DNA from: JAWPMT01 sp965215825
Lineage (GTDB): Bacteria; Bacteroidota; Bacteroidia; Cytophagales; Cyclobacteriaceae
Direction: 5' to 3'
Assembly (NCBI GenBank): GCA_965215825.1
Contig: CBDCEM010000003.1
Coordinates: forward strand, 4,774,001-4,838,000
DNA: 64,000 bases
A program made the position numbers and the translations under genes. The notes below the pieces were generated by a model. The model saw nothing but the letters and a program-made list of their open reading frames with translations. It was not told where the DNA came from and searched no databases. Shown here in pieces: positions 45,040 through 54,440 of the stretch. How positions within the stretch are numbered: the first letter of the stretch is position 1; each line of letters opens with the position of its first letter.

Positions 45040-45214
45040 TCAAGGGGGATTCTCCGATAGCCGCTCTATCTTAGACAAAGGAGTTAACTACTCCTACAAA
45101 CTAAGGTCCCCGGCATCGCCAATACCTGTGACTGAGTGCTTTTTGTGGCTCATCACAACCACATCGGTAGGTAAATTCTGCCAATAGAGCACTTCATAGA
45201 GGTGCTCTTTTTTG
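45040..45214 (+). ncRNA. Candidate structured RNA ending at a strong terminator
   Basis: Evidence is structural. AGGAGT-TAACT-ACTCCT near 45078-45095 and TGTGACTGAG / CTCATCACA (45127-45157, one bulge) form hairpins, and the region ends in a 10-bp terminator stem and T-run. There is no frame of credible coding quality. The 5' end is not located, so the start coordinate is a guess. It might also be a long leader or trailing RNA of an unseen transcript. Confidence 0.35.
45186..45214 (+). terminator. Strong rho-independent terminator
   Basis: The stem AGAGCACTTC / GAGGTGCTCT has 10 pairs including one G-U, closes an ATA loop and is followed by TTTTTTG. It is directional for the plus strand: the minus-strand side lacks a T-run. 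No protein-coding gene ends just before it on this strand. Confidence 0.8.
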
Positions 45215-45261
45215 TTCTTTACTTACGATAGTTTCAACTCAATAAAGAAAAATGGATAAGC

Positions 45262-48069
45262 CTAATTATTATAGCTCCTAAATTTACCAAACCCCACGAT
45301 GGCCAAAATTAGTGTCAATAAAATCAGCAACTTGGAAGGCAATGAAAGACCAGACCTTTCAAAAACCGGGGCATCATCACCCAAAATGTAGAATGAACTC
45401 CAGTAATAGGGTGAGGAAGTAATATCATCAGCGTCCTGTTCCAGAAATCTTCTTTGTGCATTTGACAAAGCAAGGCTTTTTGGTAAGCCCTTTTTCAATT
45501 CCTGATAAAAATAATTCATGAGTATCGGGGCAACGGCATCAGAAACATCCCATCGGGCGAGTAACAAACTATTGGCTCCTACAGCCTTAAAAGCCCTTCC
45601 CAAACTTAAAATGCCTTCTCCTCTTACCTTCCTCCCCGATCCGGAATTGCAAGCACTCAAAACGACAAGATTGGCATCCAAATCCAATCCGTAGATTTCG
45701 TATACATGCAATCTGCTATCGTTTAGAGAATCGGCTTGATGAAACTGCAAAAATGATCTCTCCGGTTGGTAATTATTCATTACTCCATGCAAAGCAAGGT
45801 GAATAATTCCATTTCCCGAGGTTTGTCTCTTAAATAAAGATTCCGAAGCTTCTGAGTTATAGTAATAATCCCCTTCTAGCAATGGCTCCATTTGAGACAA
45901 TTCCAATCCAGTTCCTGGTAAATCAATGCTCGCTTCGCTTCTAAAAATACCATTCGCTATTGTAATTTGTTCGGGTTTCATCCCTTGACTCATAGCCAAT
46001 ATACCAGTACCTTTCTTGGGTAGGGAATTTAACCATGCAGTTCCTGAATATTGATAAGTAAAACTGATCTCGTTAAAGAGAATCTGATTTTTCTTTTCAC
46101 CCAGGTTTATCAATGAAAAATTCACATCCCACATCAACCCATCCGGAATGATATGCGCTCTTTCCAAGGTTTCCCAATTGAAGTCTGAGCCAAGCAGGAA
46201 TGCAGTAAGTTCTTTTGATGCGACTTCAATTTCCTCACTTTGACCTTGAAATACCTTGCTGTTCAAATCGCCGACTAGCGTCTGAAGTTCATTCTTTTCA
46301 TATTGACGCTGATAGATGCGATCCGGTGAAATGAACAAGCCGTAGACTGTATCAATGGCGTCAAAAAAACAAGCAACAACCTCTCTGTCGCCTAACTTTC
46401 CCCTGGCGTCCCACATCGTAGATAGTTTTTGTTTGTACTTCAATCGATGATAGTCGGGGTATTTAGATTCAAATGATTGAATGAGTTGTTCATACCTATT
46501 TGTAAGAGCAAGGTAGAGGGAATCTTGTAGCGGCTCACCTAGTCCGGTCATTGCCCATGCCACACTGTCCTTCAACACCTGTTCTCTTAATTGATCATCC
46601 TGACTCACCGAATGTTCTAGCGCAAAGGCATTTGAAGATTTGTCTGCCAGGCTTCTTGCCTTATTTATTTCACTAATTTCCCATAAATAATGTGCATACT
46701 TTTCATCTTCGAATTCCTGCAACAACGTGCTATACGTACGCCACAATTGACCAAAAAAAGGCCTGGCCTCATTGAGAATGAAATAATGAGTGTTATTCTG
46801 ATAAAAGAAATTCAACTGCTCCTTTGCCTTTTCAAAAAGGTTATCAACTTGAATTGCTTTTTCATCATGAGCTTGTAAATTGATCAATTCCAGTTCCTTT
46901 TCATAGGTCTGAAAAATTCCTACTCCGAGGTACAAAGTATCAGACGCTTTTACCAATTTGGGACTAGCCTGTTTGGCGCTATCAAGGTACATTTCGGCTT
47001 TGATAATGTCATTAGCTTTGATAAAAAGATCAGCCATATCGTTGTAAGTACGTAATAAGAAGTCATAGTCGGGTGTGGCCCGACCTTCACCCGCATTGAG
47101 GCCCTCATTGAAATATTTCTGAGATTCTTCATAACTGCCCATATCTCTAAAAATCCGCCCCAGGTTCCAAAATGTTCTGGTTAAATTTTCGTGACCTTTA
47201 CCATAATAAGCTTCTTTGAGGACTACCGCCTCTAGTAAATGTTCTCTCGCCAAAGCAAAGTCTTTGGCCAAATAATACAAAGCGCCCAGGTTACTCGTCA
47301 TTTCCGCCTTGTAATAAGGGACTAAAGCCTGATGCTCATCTCCTTCTGAAATCAACTCCAATGCACGCAAACCTTTTTTATTATAGATGATTGCACTATC
47401 ATATTCTTCTTGAGACTCAAAGACACCTGATAGGTTATTCATAAGAAGAAAATAGTCCCTGGCATTGGCCTTTATGTCTTCTCCTATGGTATTTAATGCC
47501 AGTTTATTGTACAGAACAGCTTTTTCAAGACTCAAGTCACTCCAATGTGCCAGGCCCATCATTAAGTAACCCCGTTGCAAATATTTCTTTCGCCAGTCCT
47601 GTTGTGAGGATATGGCGATTTGGACAGATCTATCAGTCCAGGCAATGGCACTGTCATACTGTGTAAGTCGCCAAAAAGCAATTCCTACGTCCATTACGCT
47701 TGCTACTAGCTCCGGCCCTTCACGGTCCAGTGGGGTCAATAATTCAACTGCTTTCTTCAGAACATCCACAGTTCCGCGGTAATCACCCTTCCGATTAAAT
47801 ACCTGCTTTGCCAGCCTATAGTTTAATGCTAACTGAAGGCGTATTTCTTCGGTTAATTGAGATGAGGTATATTCTGCTAGCGGATCGATCACTTGAAGGG
47901 CCGAATCAATCGCACCCAAGTCATATAATCGAGTTGCTGTTTTGTTATTTTCTTTTAACCGCACCAGAAGATCGTTCGAATGCTCCTGAGCGGAGGTGAT
48001 CAATGGCATTAATATTCCCACAAAGAGCAAAAATGATAGTGTTGGTCTGGTCATCGTCTTATCGTACAT
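45262..48069 (-). CDS. CHAT-domain caspase-like protease with N-terminal TPRs
   Basis: The 935-residue protein has a signal peptide (the likely real start is the ATG at 48054, MTRPTLSFLLFVG), about ten TPR units (about 60-420) and a C-terminal CHAT peptidase domain (about 600-910), then a final membrane helix (about 912-930). The clan-CD dyad is visible: His in IIHLALHGVMNN near 755 and Cys in VVLSACNSGSGRKV near 805. CHAT is the caspase-like fold of separase and HetF-associated proteins. The leader and C-terminal helix put the protease domain in the periplasm with a membrane anchor. A smaller TPR gene lies just upstream on the same strand. Confidence 0.92.
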   Translation of the reverse strand: MYDKTMTRPTLSFLLFVGILMPLITSAQEHSNDLLVRLKENNKTATRLYDLGAIDSALQVIDPLAEYTSSQLTEEIRLQLALNYRLAKQVFNRKGDYRGTVDVLKKAVELLTPLDREGPELVASVMDVGIAFWRLTQYDSAIAWTDRSVQIAISSQQDWRKKYLQRGYLMMGLAHWSDLSLEKAVLYNKLALNTIGEDIKANARDYFLLMNNLSGVFESQEEYDSAIIYNKKGLRALELISEGDEHQALVPYYKAEMTSNLGALYYLAKDFALAREHLLEAVVLKEAYYGKGHENLTRTFWNLGRIFRDMGSYEESQKYFNEGLNAGEGRATPDYDFLLRTYNDMADLFIKANDIIKAEMYLDSAKQASPKLVKASDTLYLGVGIFQTYEKELELINLQAHDEKAIQVDNLFEKAKEQLNFFYQNNTHYFILNEARPFFGQLWRTYSTLLQEFEDEKYAHYLWEISEINKARSLADKSSNAFALEHSVSQDDQLREQVLKDSVAWAMTGLGEPLQDSLYLALTNRYEQLIQSFESKYPDYHRLKYKQKLSTMWDARGKLGDREVVACFFDAIDTVYGLFISPDRIYQRQYEKNELQTLVGDLNSKVFQGQSEEIEVASKELTAFLLGSDFNWETLERAHIIPDGLMWDVNFSLINLGEKKNQILFNEISFTYQYSGTAWLNSLPKKGTGILAMSQGMKPEQITIANGIFRSEASIDLPGTGLELSQMEPLLEGDYYYNSEASESLFKRQTSGNGIIHLALHGVMNNYQPERSFLQFHQADSLNDSRLHVYEIYGLDLDANLVVLSACNSGSGRKVRGEGILSLGRAFKAVGANSLLLARWDVSDAVAPILMNYFYQELKKGLPKSLALSNAQRRFLEQDADDITSSPYYWSSFYILGDDAPVFERSGLSLPSKLLILLTLILAIVGFGKFRSYNN

Positions 48070-48214
48070 TTTGGATCAGGAACGGGTAATTGGTTGTTCT
48101 GACATTTGATAATCCCTGATAATACGCACAAAGATATTGATTCATGCATTCAGATTTTCTTTAATGCGTTGTATAAACCCCCGCACCTTCTCAGCCCAAG
48201 AATAACAATGTTTT

Positions 48215-48871
48215 TTACTGGCAGTACTTGATCAGATAAGATTGTGAGATTTCACTTCCGTTTTCAATGGCGGCATTGAAATCGGAACAAGCCTCTTCTC
48301 GTTTAGACTGTCGTAATCTGGCCTGGGCCCTGTTGTGATAAGCCATGAAATTTGTCTCATCAACGGAAAGGACCTCTGTAAAGTCACTTTCTGCCTCCTG
48401 ATATTGCTTATTTCCTAAGAAACAATTTCCCCGGTTGTAGAAACAACTCAAATCATCGATGGCAACCTTACTGCTATCCTGATAATTCAGTGCCTGCGAA
48501 AAATAATCAATACCTTTTTCGTATTGTTTGCTACGATAAGCAATATTACCGGCCATTACGTGATAAGTGGACTCAAAGGGTTGCAATGAAATTGACCATT
48601 GAATTTTATTCAGGGCCTCTTCATATCTTTTCAGTTTATACAAAGCAAACGCCGCCGCATAGGTATAATCACTGTCACCATTATAGAAATCGTGAGCTTG
48701 CTCCAGGTATTCAACAGCTTCGTCGTATTGACCTTCTTCAATTAACAATTTAGATTCTTCAAAGAGCGCCAAACTTGCTTCAAAGTCAATTGCAGCATTG
48801 TCTCCCTCCTGAGCCCAGGTAATTTGAGGCATCAGGGAAATAAGGAATGGAATTATTAAAAAGCGTCGCAT
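48215..48871 (-). CDS. Secreted TPR protein
   Basis: The 218-residue protein has a signal peptide (about 1-20, ITWAQ) and about five tetratricopeptide units, such as EGQYDEAVEYLEQAHDFY, KRYEEALNKIQWSISLQP, KQYEKGIDYFSQAL and KQYQEAESDFTEVL. It is a protein-interaction scaffold in the periplasm. It lies about 145 bp upstream of the CHAT gene on the same strand, so the two may work together, with this protein as partner or substrate adaptor; this is inference from position. Confidence 0.87.
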   Translation of the reverse strand: MRRFLIIPFLISLMPQITWAQEGDNAAIDFEASLALFEESKLLIEEGQYDEAVEYLEQAHDFYNGDSDYTYAAAFALYKLKRYEEALNKIQWSISLQPFESTYHVMAGNIAYRSKQYEKGIDYFSQALNYQDSSKVAIDDLSCFYNRGNCFLGNKQYQEAESDFTEVLSVDETNFMAYHNRAQARLRQSKREEACSDFNAAIENGSEISQSYLIKYCQ

Positions 48872-48914
48872 CAGTTACATAACTATTTAGAGACGAAGAC
48901 GTTCCATTGAAAGG

Positions 48915-49733
48915 ATGAAAAAATTGGCCTTTCTCATGTCAATGGGGTTACTCTCATGTCAATTCTCCATTTCGGAGGATAAAGTAAAGAAGGAATTTAA
49001 AAGCAAGAGTGTCGTACCACAAATTTCTTCACTGAAGGTTAGGGAACGGACCATGAATTATGCCTTTCTGAACCAAGGAAAGGACGCATTGGCAGTTTTC
49101 ATCCACGGATCACCAGGTTCCTGGAACGCGTTCATCGACTTCTTTAAGAATGATAGTCTTATGTCGGAAGTAGATATGATATCGATCGACCGACCTGGTT
49201 TTGGTTTGTCTGATCCAGGGATACCTGAACCCTCTTTACAGAAACAAGCCATGCTTGTCCATGAAGTGGTCCAACAATTCAACCATGAAAGGATTTTACT
49301 GATCGGACACTCTCTGGGGGGTCCTGTCATTGCGAGGATGGCAATGGACTATCCGGATGCTTATCAGGGCTTGATCTTCGTTGCCCCGTCCATTGATCCT
49401 GAAATGGAAAAGAACGAGTGGTATCGGTCATGGATCAAAACCAAAGTCGGAGGCTGGGTTACACCTAAGGGATTTTGGGTCAGTAACGAAGAAATCATTA
49501 CGCTGAAAGAAGAACTGACTGAAATGATTCCACTATGGAAATACATTCAGACCCCTTCCATCGTTATTCAAGGGAAAAAAGACATGTTGGTTCCTTGGGA
49601 AAATGCCGAGTTTGCTCGCAAAATGCTCCAGGATCACGCTCCTCTGGATGTTCGTTACCTTGAAAAGGTGAATCACTTTATTCCCTGGAGTCACCCCGAA
49701 ACAATTGTTCAGGCTATCTTTGATTTTTTATAG
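48915..49733 (+). CDS. Alpha/beta hydrolase lipoprotein
   Basis: The 272-residue protein begins with a lipoprotein-type leader (MKKLAFLMSMGLLSC). The fold is clear: oxyanion segment FIHGSPGSWNAF, nucleophile elbow LIGHSLGGPVIA, acid in GKKDMLVPWENAEF, and His in EKVNHFIPWSHPE. It should be an esterase or related hydrolase at the membrane surface. It is divergent from the TPR gene and followed 6 bp later by a TlpA-like gene, so the two are likely co-transcribed. Confidence 0.9.
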   Translation: MKKLAFLMSMGLLSCQFSISEDKVKKEFKSKSVVPQISSLKVRERTMNYAFLNQGKDALAVFIHGSPGSWNAFIDFFKNDSLMSEVDMISIDRPGFGLSDPGIPEPSLQKQAMLVHEVVQQFNHERILLIGHSLGGPVIARMAMDYPDAYQGLIFVAPSIDPEMEKNEWYRSWIKTKVGGWVTPKGFWVSNEEIITLKEELTEMIPLWKYIQTPSIVIQGKKDMLVPWENAEFARKMLQDHAPLDVRYLEKVNHFIPWSHPETIVQAIFDFL

Positions 49734-49739
49734 AATATC

Positions 49740-51137
49740 ATGCATAAGTTCATATTCAGCAAACAGCTATTGATGTTGGTGTTCGCCCTACCTCTTTGGG
49801 CCACCGCTCAAACCAATATCAGCATTACAGTGAAAGAACTGGAAGCTTCAGAAGTCTTATTGGGCTACTACCTCTCCGAACAAAAGTATGTGGAAGATAC
49901 GCTCACAGTAGCCCCTGGAGGAGAAGTTGTCCTGAATTATGAGGAATCTCTACGGCCTGGACTGTATTTCCTTTATGCCGATCCTTTTTATCAGGAATTT
50001 GTGATCAATGAACCTTCTTTTTCCCTTACGATGGGGCAAAAGGGATTCCAGACTTTTGAAATAACCGGCTCTCCGGAAAATGAATTATTTAAAAAATTCC
50101 AGGTAGAGGGCGCCAATATCCAGGGTCAACGAAACGAATTAATCCAACAACTCAAATCAGCTTCTGGTGAAGACTCCACCCGCATCATTTCAGAAATCCA
50201 GACATTAAGAGATCAGGGAGTTGCTTCAAGACAAGCGTTGATTGAAGACAATCCAGATTTGTTGATTGCCAAAATGCTGACGTTAATGCAGCCTATCGAC
50301 TTTAAGGAATTTGAGGAAATTCCCGATGAAAAAGAACGGAAAATAGCCAGCTATCTCGATTACCGAAAACATTTCAAAAATCGATTGGATTTCAAAGAAA
50401 CAGGACTACTAAGAACACCTGTTTTCAAATCAAATGTTCTAAAATATTTTAAAGATGTCATTCGTCCGCAAATCCCGGACACCCTGAATGCGGAAGTCGA
50501 CGAGGCGCTTAATACAGTCGCAGATGATCCTGTAGCTTTTCGATACTGGCTGGTGACCTTGCTGGATTTTTATCAGGCTAGCACCACGATGGGACACGAT
50601 GCAGTGCTGGTTCATATTCTGGAAAATTACTACCTGAATGGAAAAGCGGATTGGATAGAAGAAGAAAGTCTCAAAAAAATGAAAGAGGAAGTAGCTTTTC
50701 TTAAGCCGAACCTCATTGGACAACCTGCTCCTCCACTGAATTTGGTAGACACATTAATGAGTCCGGTAAATGTACTCAACCTTCCTGATGACTATTTGGT
50801 ACTGTTTTTTTATGATCCTGATTGTGGACATTGTAAAAAGAAAACGCCTGTTCTGTTGGATGCTTATTATGACTTGAAAGACCTGGGTGCGGAGGTAGTT
50901 GCTGTATGCGCTCCTACAGATATCGAACGTTGGAAAGAGTACATTATAGAACGTGAACTTGATTGGATCAATCTAGCTGATCCGCTCAGAAGAAGTAATT
51001 TCAGAGCGGATTATGACGTACGTTCATTCCCAAGGGTTTTTGTTTTAGATAAAGAAAGGAAAATCATTGCCAAACGCCTTGCCGTAGAGCAACTAGTTGG
51101 TTTCATTCGCGATTATAAGAAACAAAATATGCCTTGA
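49740..51137 (+). CDS. TlpA-like thioredoxin-fold protein with N-terminal DUF4369-like domain
   Basis: The 465-residue protein has a signal peptide (about 1-23, LWATAQ), a beta-rich N-terminal domain of the type seen in DUF4369 proteins, a helical middle, and a C-terminal thioredoxin fold (about 320-465) with the redox motif LFFYDPDCGHCKKKTPVL (CGHC). The cis-Pro region is in DVRSFPRVFVLD. It acts in the periplasm on disulfides. It follows the hydrolase gene by 6 bp and converges with the MORN gene on the other strand. Confidence 0.9.
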   Translation: MHKFIFSKQLLMLVFALPLWATAQTNISITVKELEASEVLLGYYLSEQKYVEDTLTVAPGGEVVLNYEESLRPGLYFLYADPFYQEFVINEPSFSLTMGQKGFQTFEITGSPENELFKKFQVEGANIQGQRNELIQQLKSASGEDSTRIISEIQTLRDQGVASRQALIEDNPDLLIAKMLTLMQPIDFKEFEEIPDEKERKIASYLDYRKHFKNRLDFKETGLLRTPVFKSNVLKYFKDVIRPQIPDTLNAEVDEALNTVADDPVAFRYWLVTLLDFYQASTTMGHDAVLVHILENYYLNGKADWIEEESLKKMKEEVAFLKPNLIGQPAPPLNLVDTLMSPVNVLNLPDDYLVLFFYDPDCGHCKKKTPVLLDAYYDLKDLGAEVVAVCAPTDIERWKEYIIERELDWINLADPLRRSNFRADYDVRSFPRVFVLDKERKIIAKRLAVEQLVGFIRDYKKQNMP

Positions 51138-51140
51138 TAC

Positions 51141-52475
51141 TTATTCGTCGTGGTTGATCTTTTCACGAAGGCGGCCACGACCCGAGTAGTAGTTCCAGTA
51201 TCCTACTTTTTCTCCTTCCAGGAATTTCCCGGAAGACTCTGGTTTCTCATTGGGATGCCAATACGTCCACTCACCATTTTGTAGCCCGAACTTCATTTTT
51301 CCTGTGGTTTGTCGTACACCGGAAGCATAATAAATGGTATAATCGCCATGAAAAAGTCCATTCTGGACGTTCGCAGAAATGTAAAGTTCACCTTCCGGGT
51401 AATATTCGAAGTAAGTTCCGGTCCCATTTTTCAAAGTCCCTGCCTCTAAGGCCTCTCCTTTGATGGAATAGAAATCTGAGGTTTCCATCAGTTTTCCCCG
51501 ATTCCATGTTTGTTCCTGCTGCAATTGATCGTTGGTATAAAACAATCCCCACAAGCCATCTTTGTCATCAAACCGATAGCTACCCACCGCTGAAAGTGTG
51601 CCATCTTCGTAGTAGTAAATCCATTGCCCTTCTCTCAAATCGTTTTTGTATCGACCTTCACTACGCAAAGTACCCGTGGATGAAAAATACTTCCAAATGC
51701 CTGTTTTCTGATCACGAAAGTAATTTCCGATGGATTCCAATGCCCCTTCTTCGAAAAAGGTAAGCCATCTACCTTCGCGCTGGTCATACTTAAATAATCC
51801 TTCCTCTTTCTTTCTACCTGTTCTGTAATATTCCGCGTAAGCGCCTTCCAACAATCCGTTTTTGTAAAAAAAACTTTTCTCAACTTGTCGGTTGTGGAAA
51901 TAGAACCTCCATTCCCCATGCTTTACACCATAGTTGTAATTCTCCACGGCCTGTATACGATCGTAACTGTACTCATAATCATAGTAGTAAACACTCTGTC
52001 CATGCAATTGGCCATTTAAATACTTCTTCTCAAATCCTTTTCTTTGATAGCCAAGATACTCTGTCCAGATGCTGTCCTTTTTCCCAGCTTTAAAGAATCC
52101 TGATAATGCTACCGACCCATCATTGTAAAATTCTTTGTGTTCCCCTTCTTTGATGCCTTCGACGAATATGGTTTCACTTACTTTGATCTCCTGCTCATCA
52201 TAATACAAGGTTGGGCCATTGATCGCATCATCTTCATATTGCACAATACTACTTACCGTACCGTTCTCTCGATAGTGTATCCATGGCCCTTTCCGTAAGC
52301 CATCCTTTACACGCCCTTTAAGCATGAGGGATTCGCCATCATCAAAGTATGCACGAAATATGCCATTCGTTATCGTATCTTCCTTGAAAACTTTGGTTGC
52401 AGGTGACACGCTCTGGGCACTTAACGTCAGTGCCAGGCTAGACAAGAATAACGTTGTTATGTACTTTACGAGCAT
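51141..52475 (-). CDS. Secreted MORN-repeat (YwqK-type) protein
   Basis: The 444-residue protein has a signal peptide (about 1-20, TLSAQ) and about 13 MORN-like units of the YwqK type, for example LRKGPWIHYRENGTVSSIVQ, KHGEWRFYFHNRQVEKSFFY, REGQWIYYYEDGTLSAVGSY and QNGEWTYWHPNEKPESSGKF. The repeats form an extended beta-structure. Automated annotation often calls these antitoxins; nothing here supports that. The role may be surface or peptidoglycan related. Confidence 0.9.
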   Translation of the reverse strand: MLVKYITTLFLSSLALTLSAQSVSPATKVFKEDTITNGIFRAYFDDGESLMLKGRVKDGLRKGPWIHYRENGTVSSIVQYEDDAINGPTLYYDEQEIKVSETIFVEGIKEGEHKEFYNDGSVALSGFFKAGKKDSIWTEYLGYQRKGFEKKYLNGQLHGQSVYYYDYEYSYDRIQAVENYNYGVKHGEWRFYFHNRQVEKSFFYKNGLLEGAYAEYYRTGRKKEEGLFKYDQREGRWLTFFEEGALESIGNYFRDQKTGIWKYFSSTGTLRSEGRYKNDLREGQWIYYYEDGTLSAVGSYRFDDKDGLWGLFYTNDQLQQEQTWNRGKLMETSDFYSIKGEALEAGTLKNGTGTYFEYYPEGELYISANVQNGLFHGDYTIYYASGVRQTTGKMKFGLQNGEWTYWHPNEKPESSGKFLEGEKVGYWNYYSGRGRLREKINHDE

Positions 52476-52537
52476 AGGTGATTCTATACAGGATTGGTGC
52501 TTTTACTGGAAACTCAAAAATAGTACCAGAATGTTGC

Positions 52538-53128
52538 TTACCGGAGACCGCTCAAAATTTTTCGGAAACTTATATTGGCCAAATTGGGAATTTCTTCGAT
52601 TTCTTTTAATTGAAACCGATAGACCATTTTGTGGTAGCGATGTTCAATTATGTGCTTTTCCAGCACGTCAGCTTGAATTTCCATAGCTTTCAAATAATTG
52701 TCCTCACCAAAATGATACTCCCATGGTGATGGGTTTATCGAAATAAATTGGTCAGGGTCCAATTTGAAATTTTCTAAGACCTTCGGCATAAAATAATCCA
52801 GGTCTTTACCTCCAAGGTGCAAAAAACAACTCATCTCGTTCCCCCACCAGATCATAATCCGGAAGGAAAAAGTCGCTTCTTTACTGAACTTTCGGGGATA
52901 ATCCAGCACCCAATAAGGTAGCCCGCGATACTGTTCACCCCTTGAAATCTTTCCTGATTTCAGGAAAACCTGTTCGGGAAAAGGAAAATTCGACTGCTCA
53001 ATCTCCGACTTAAGTGCTTGCTCCGTTTTGCTTAGCAACGTGGTGATTTTCTGGTTGATTTCTTGTTTAGTCCGTAAGAAATCTGTGTCAACCAGGAATT
53101 GAATTTCCTTTTCAGAGAATAATTCCAA
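52538..53128 (-). CDS. Hypothetical protein downstream of fabH
   Basis: The 196-residue protein has no signal peptide or membrane helix. The start is TTG at 53128, immediately after the fabH stop with no gap; the first in-frame ATG is about 90 residues later, so TTG is favoured. Recognisable features are a helical N-terminus (about 1-45), then YRGLPYWVLDYPRKFSKEATFSFRIMIWWGNEMSCFLHLGG. I do not recognise a family. Zero spacing to fabH suggests translational coupling and possibly a function linked to lipid or polyketide-like synthesis. Confidence 0.78.
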   Translation of the reverse strand: MELFSEKEIQFLVDTDFLRTKQEINQKITTLLSKTEQALKSEIEQSNFPFPEQVFLKSGKISRGEQYRGLPYWVLDYPRKFSKEATFSFRIMIWWGNEMSCFLHLGGKDLDYFMPKVLENFKLDPDQFISINPSPWEYHFGEDNYLKAMEIQADVLEKHIIEHRYHKMVYRFQLKEIEEIPNLANISFRKILSGLR

Positions 53129-54133
53129 TTACCAGCGAACTAATGCCGACGCCCATGTAAAACCACTGCCAAAGGCAGCAAAGCACACCAGGTCACCCTC
53201 CTTGATTTTACCTTCCTGATGCGCCTCACTCAACGCGATCGGAATAGAGGCAGCCGTGGTATTACCATAGCGCATGATGTTGTTGTATACCTTTTCGGGA
53301 GGCAGTCCCATCTTCTTCATAATGAACTGACTGATACGAAGATTGGCCTGATGTGGAATCAACATATCAATATCTTCGGGCTTATATCCATTCTTCGCTA
53401 ATGCTTCGTAGATCACTTCCTGAAAGCGAACCACCGCGTGTTTAAACACAAAGTTCCCGTTCATATGAGGATAATAAGAAGTATCCTCAGGGTCATTTTC
53501 ATCAATGATCTTATCAACCCACCGACTAGTCGCAGGACCTATCAGAGAAAGTTCTTCTGCATGTTGCCCTTCAGAATGAAGGTGTGTGGACAAAATTCCC
53601 CGCTTTTCTTCGGTCCGTTGCAGTACAACTGCACCAGCACCATCTCCGAATATCACAGTTACTCCGCGTCCGCGTGTGGAGCGTTCCAAGCCACCAGAGT
53701 GGTTCTCTGAACCGATTACCAATATATTTTCGTACATGCCAGTCTTAATGAACTGATCAGCTACCGAAAGACTATACACAAATCCGGAGCATTGGTTTCG
53801 CACATCCAGTGCGCCAATTTCACGAATACCCAATTGTTGTTGCACCTGAACTCCGGGTCCCGGAAAGTAGTAGTCCGGACTAAGCGTAGCAAATACGATG
53901 AAGTCGATATCGTCGGGGGTAAGTCCGGCATTTTTAATTGCAATGCGAGCGGCCTTGGTGCCCATCACGGAAGTGGCGTCCTCTGTAGCAGGATCTATCC
54001 AGCGGCGTTCTTTTATCCCGGTCCGTTCCTGAATCCATTCATCACTCGTATCCATATATTGTTTGAGGTCATCATTCTTGACCACATTTTCAGGTACGTA
54101 ATGTCCAATCCCTGCGATTCTCGAGTTATACAT
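53129..54133 (-). CDS. fabH: Beta-ketoacyl-ACP synthase III
   Basis: The 334-residue thiolase-fold enzyme condenses an acyl-CoA with malonyl-ACP to start fatty-acid synthesis. Marks are the active-site DVRNQCSGFVYSLS (Cys115), the catalytic His in LIPHQANLRI and the Asn in RYGNTTAASIPIALSEA near the C-terminus. The expected plsX/fabH neighbourhood is absent, so this may be an extra KAS III paralog. Such paralogs often provide special starter units. It is followed with no gap by the hypothetical gene. Confidence 0.95.
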   Translation of the reverse strand: MYNSRIAGIGHYVPENVVKNDDLKQYMDTSDEWIQERTGIKERRWIDPATEDATSVMGTKAARIAIKNAGLTPDDIDFIVFATLSPDYYFPGPGVQVQQQLGIREIGALDVRNQCSGFVYSLSVADQFIKTGMYENILVIGSENHSGGLERSTRGRGVTVIFGDGAGAVVLQRTEEKRGILSTHLHSEGQHAEELSLIGPATSRWVDKIIDENDPEDTSYYPHMNGNFVFKHAVVRFQEVIYEALAKNGYKPEDIDMLIPHQANLRISQFIMKKMGLPPEKVYNNIMRYGNTTAASIPIALSEAHQEGKIKEGDLVCFAAFGSGFTWASALVRW

Positions 54134-54440
54134 GCTGTTTACTTTGGGTATTAGACAAAGATAATAAGAGCCGTGAAGTCTGACTGCCTGACTTACTAAA
54201 TCAATAGAATGATAATATTCTTGCTAAAACTAACTCCCTAATATCACTCTAATAAACCAACAGCTGCATATTGCGCACTTTGTGAAATATTTAGAAAGGT
54301 CGATCTAATAAGTCACAGAATTAGCGGTATCTCCCTAATAAAGAGTCTTGAGTTAGAAAAAACTTAAAAAAATACAAAAAAGCTATTACCTATTTTCAAG
54401 AAACGGCACTAATCCCTGGTAAACATTAAAATCACTTATC
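54134..54440. other. Intergenic region upstream of the M43 protease gene
   Basis: About 305 bp of AT-rich DNA between divergent genes. I see no gene or clear promoter. The only pattern is the 10-mer CTCCCTAATA occurring at 54234-54243 and 54331-54340, with two more CTAATA copies at 54249 and 54305. The meaning is unclear and chance is possible given the AT content. Confidence 0.3.

Larger units (their letters stand above)
44890..45261. other. Intergenic region holding a candidate plus-strand RNA and terminator
   Basis: About 370 bp between two minus-strand genes. The plus strand carries a very strong terminator (45186-45214) although no plus-strand protein gene precedes it. Hairpins upstream at 45077-45095 and 45127-45157 support a structured transcript. 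No clear promoter was found: a TTTG at 44968 lacks a good partner. Confidence 0.5.

Noticed and set aside
51141..52475. Antitoxin annotation for the YwqK/MORN protein
   Set aside because: The protein has a signal peptide and only MORN repeats; there is no toxin gene beside it, so the usual automatic label is not supported.
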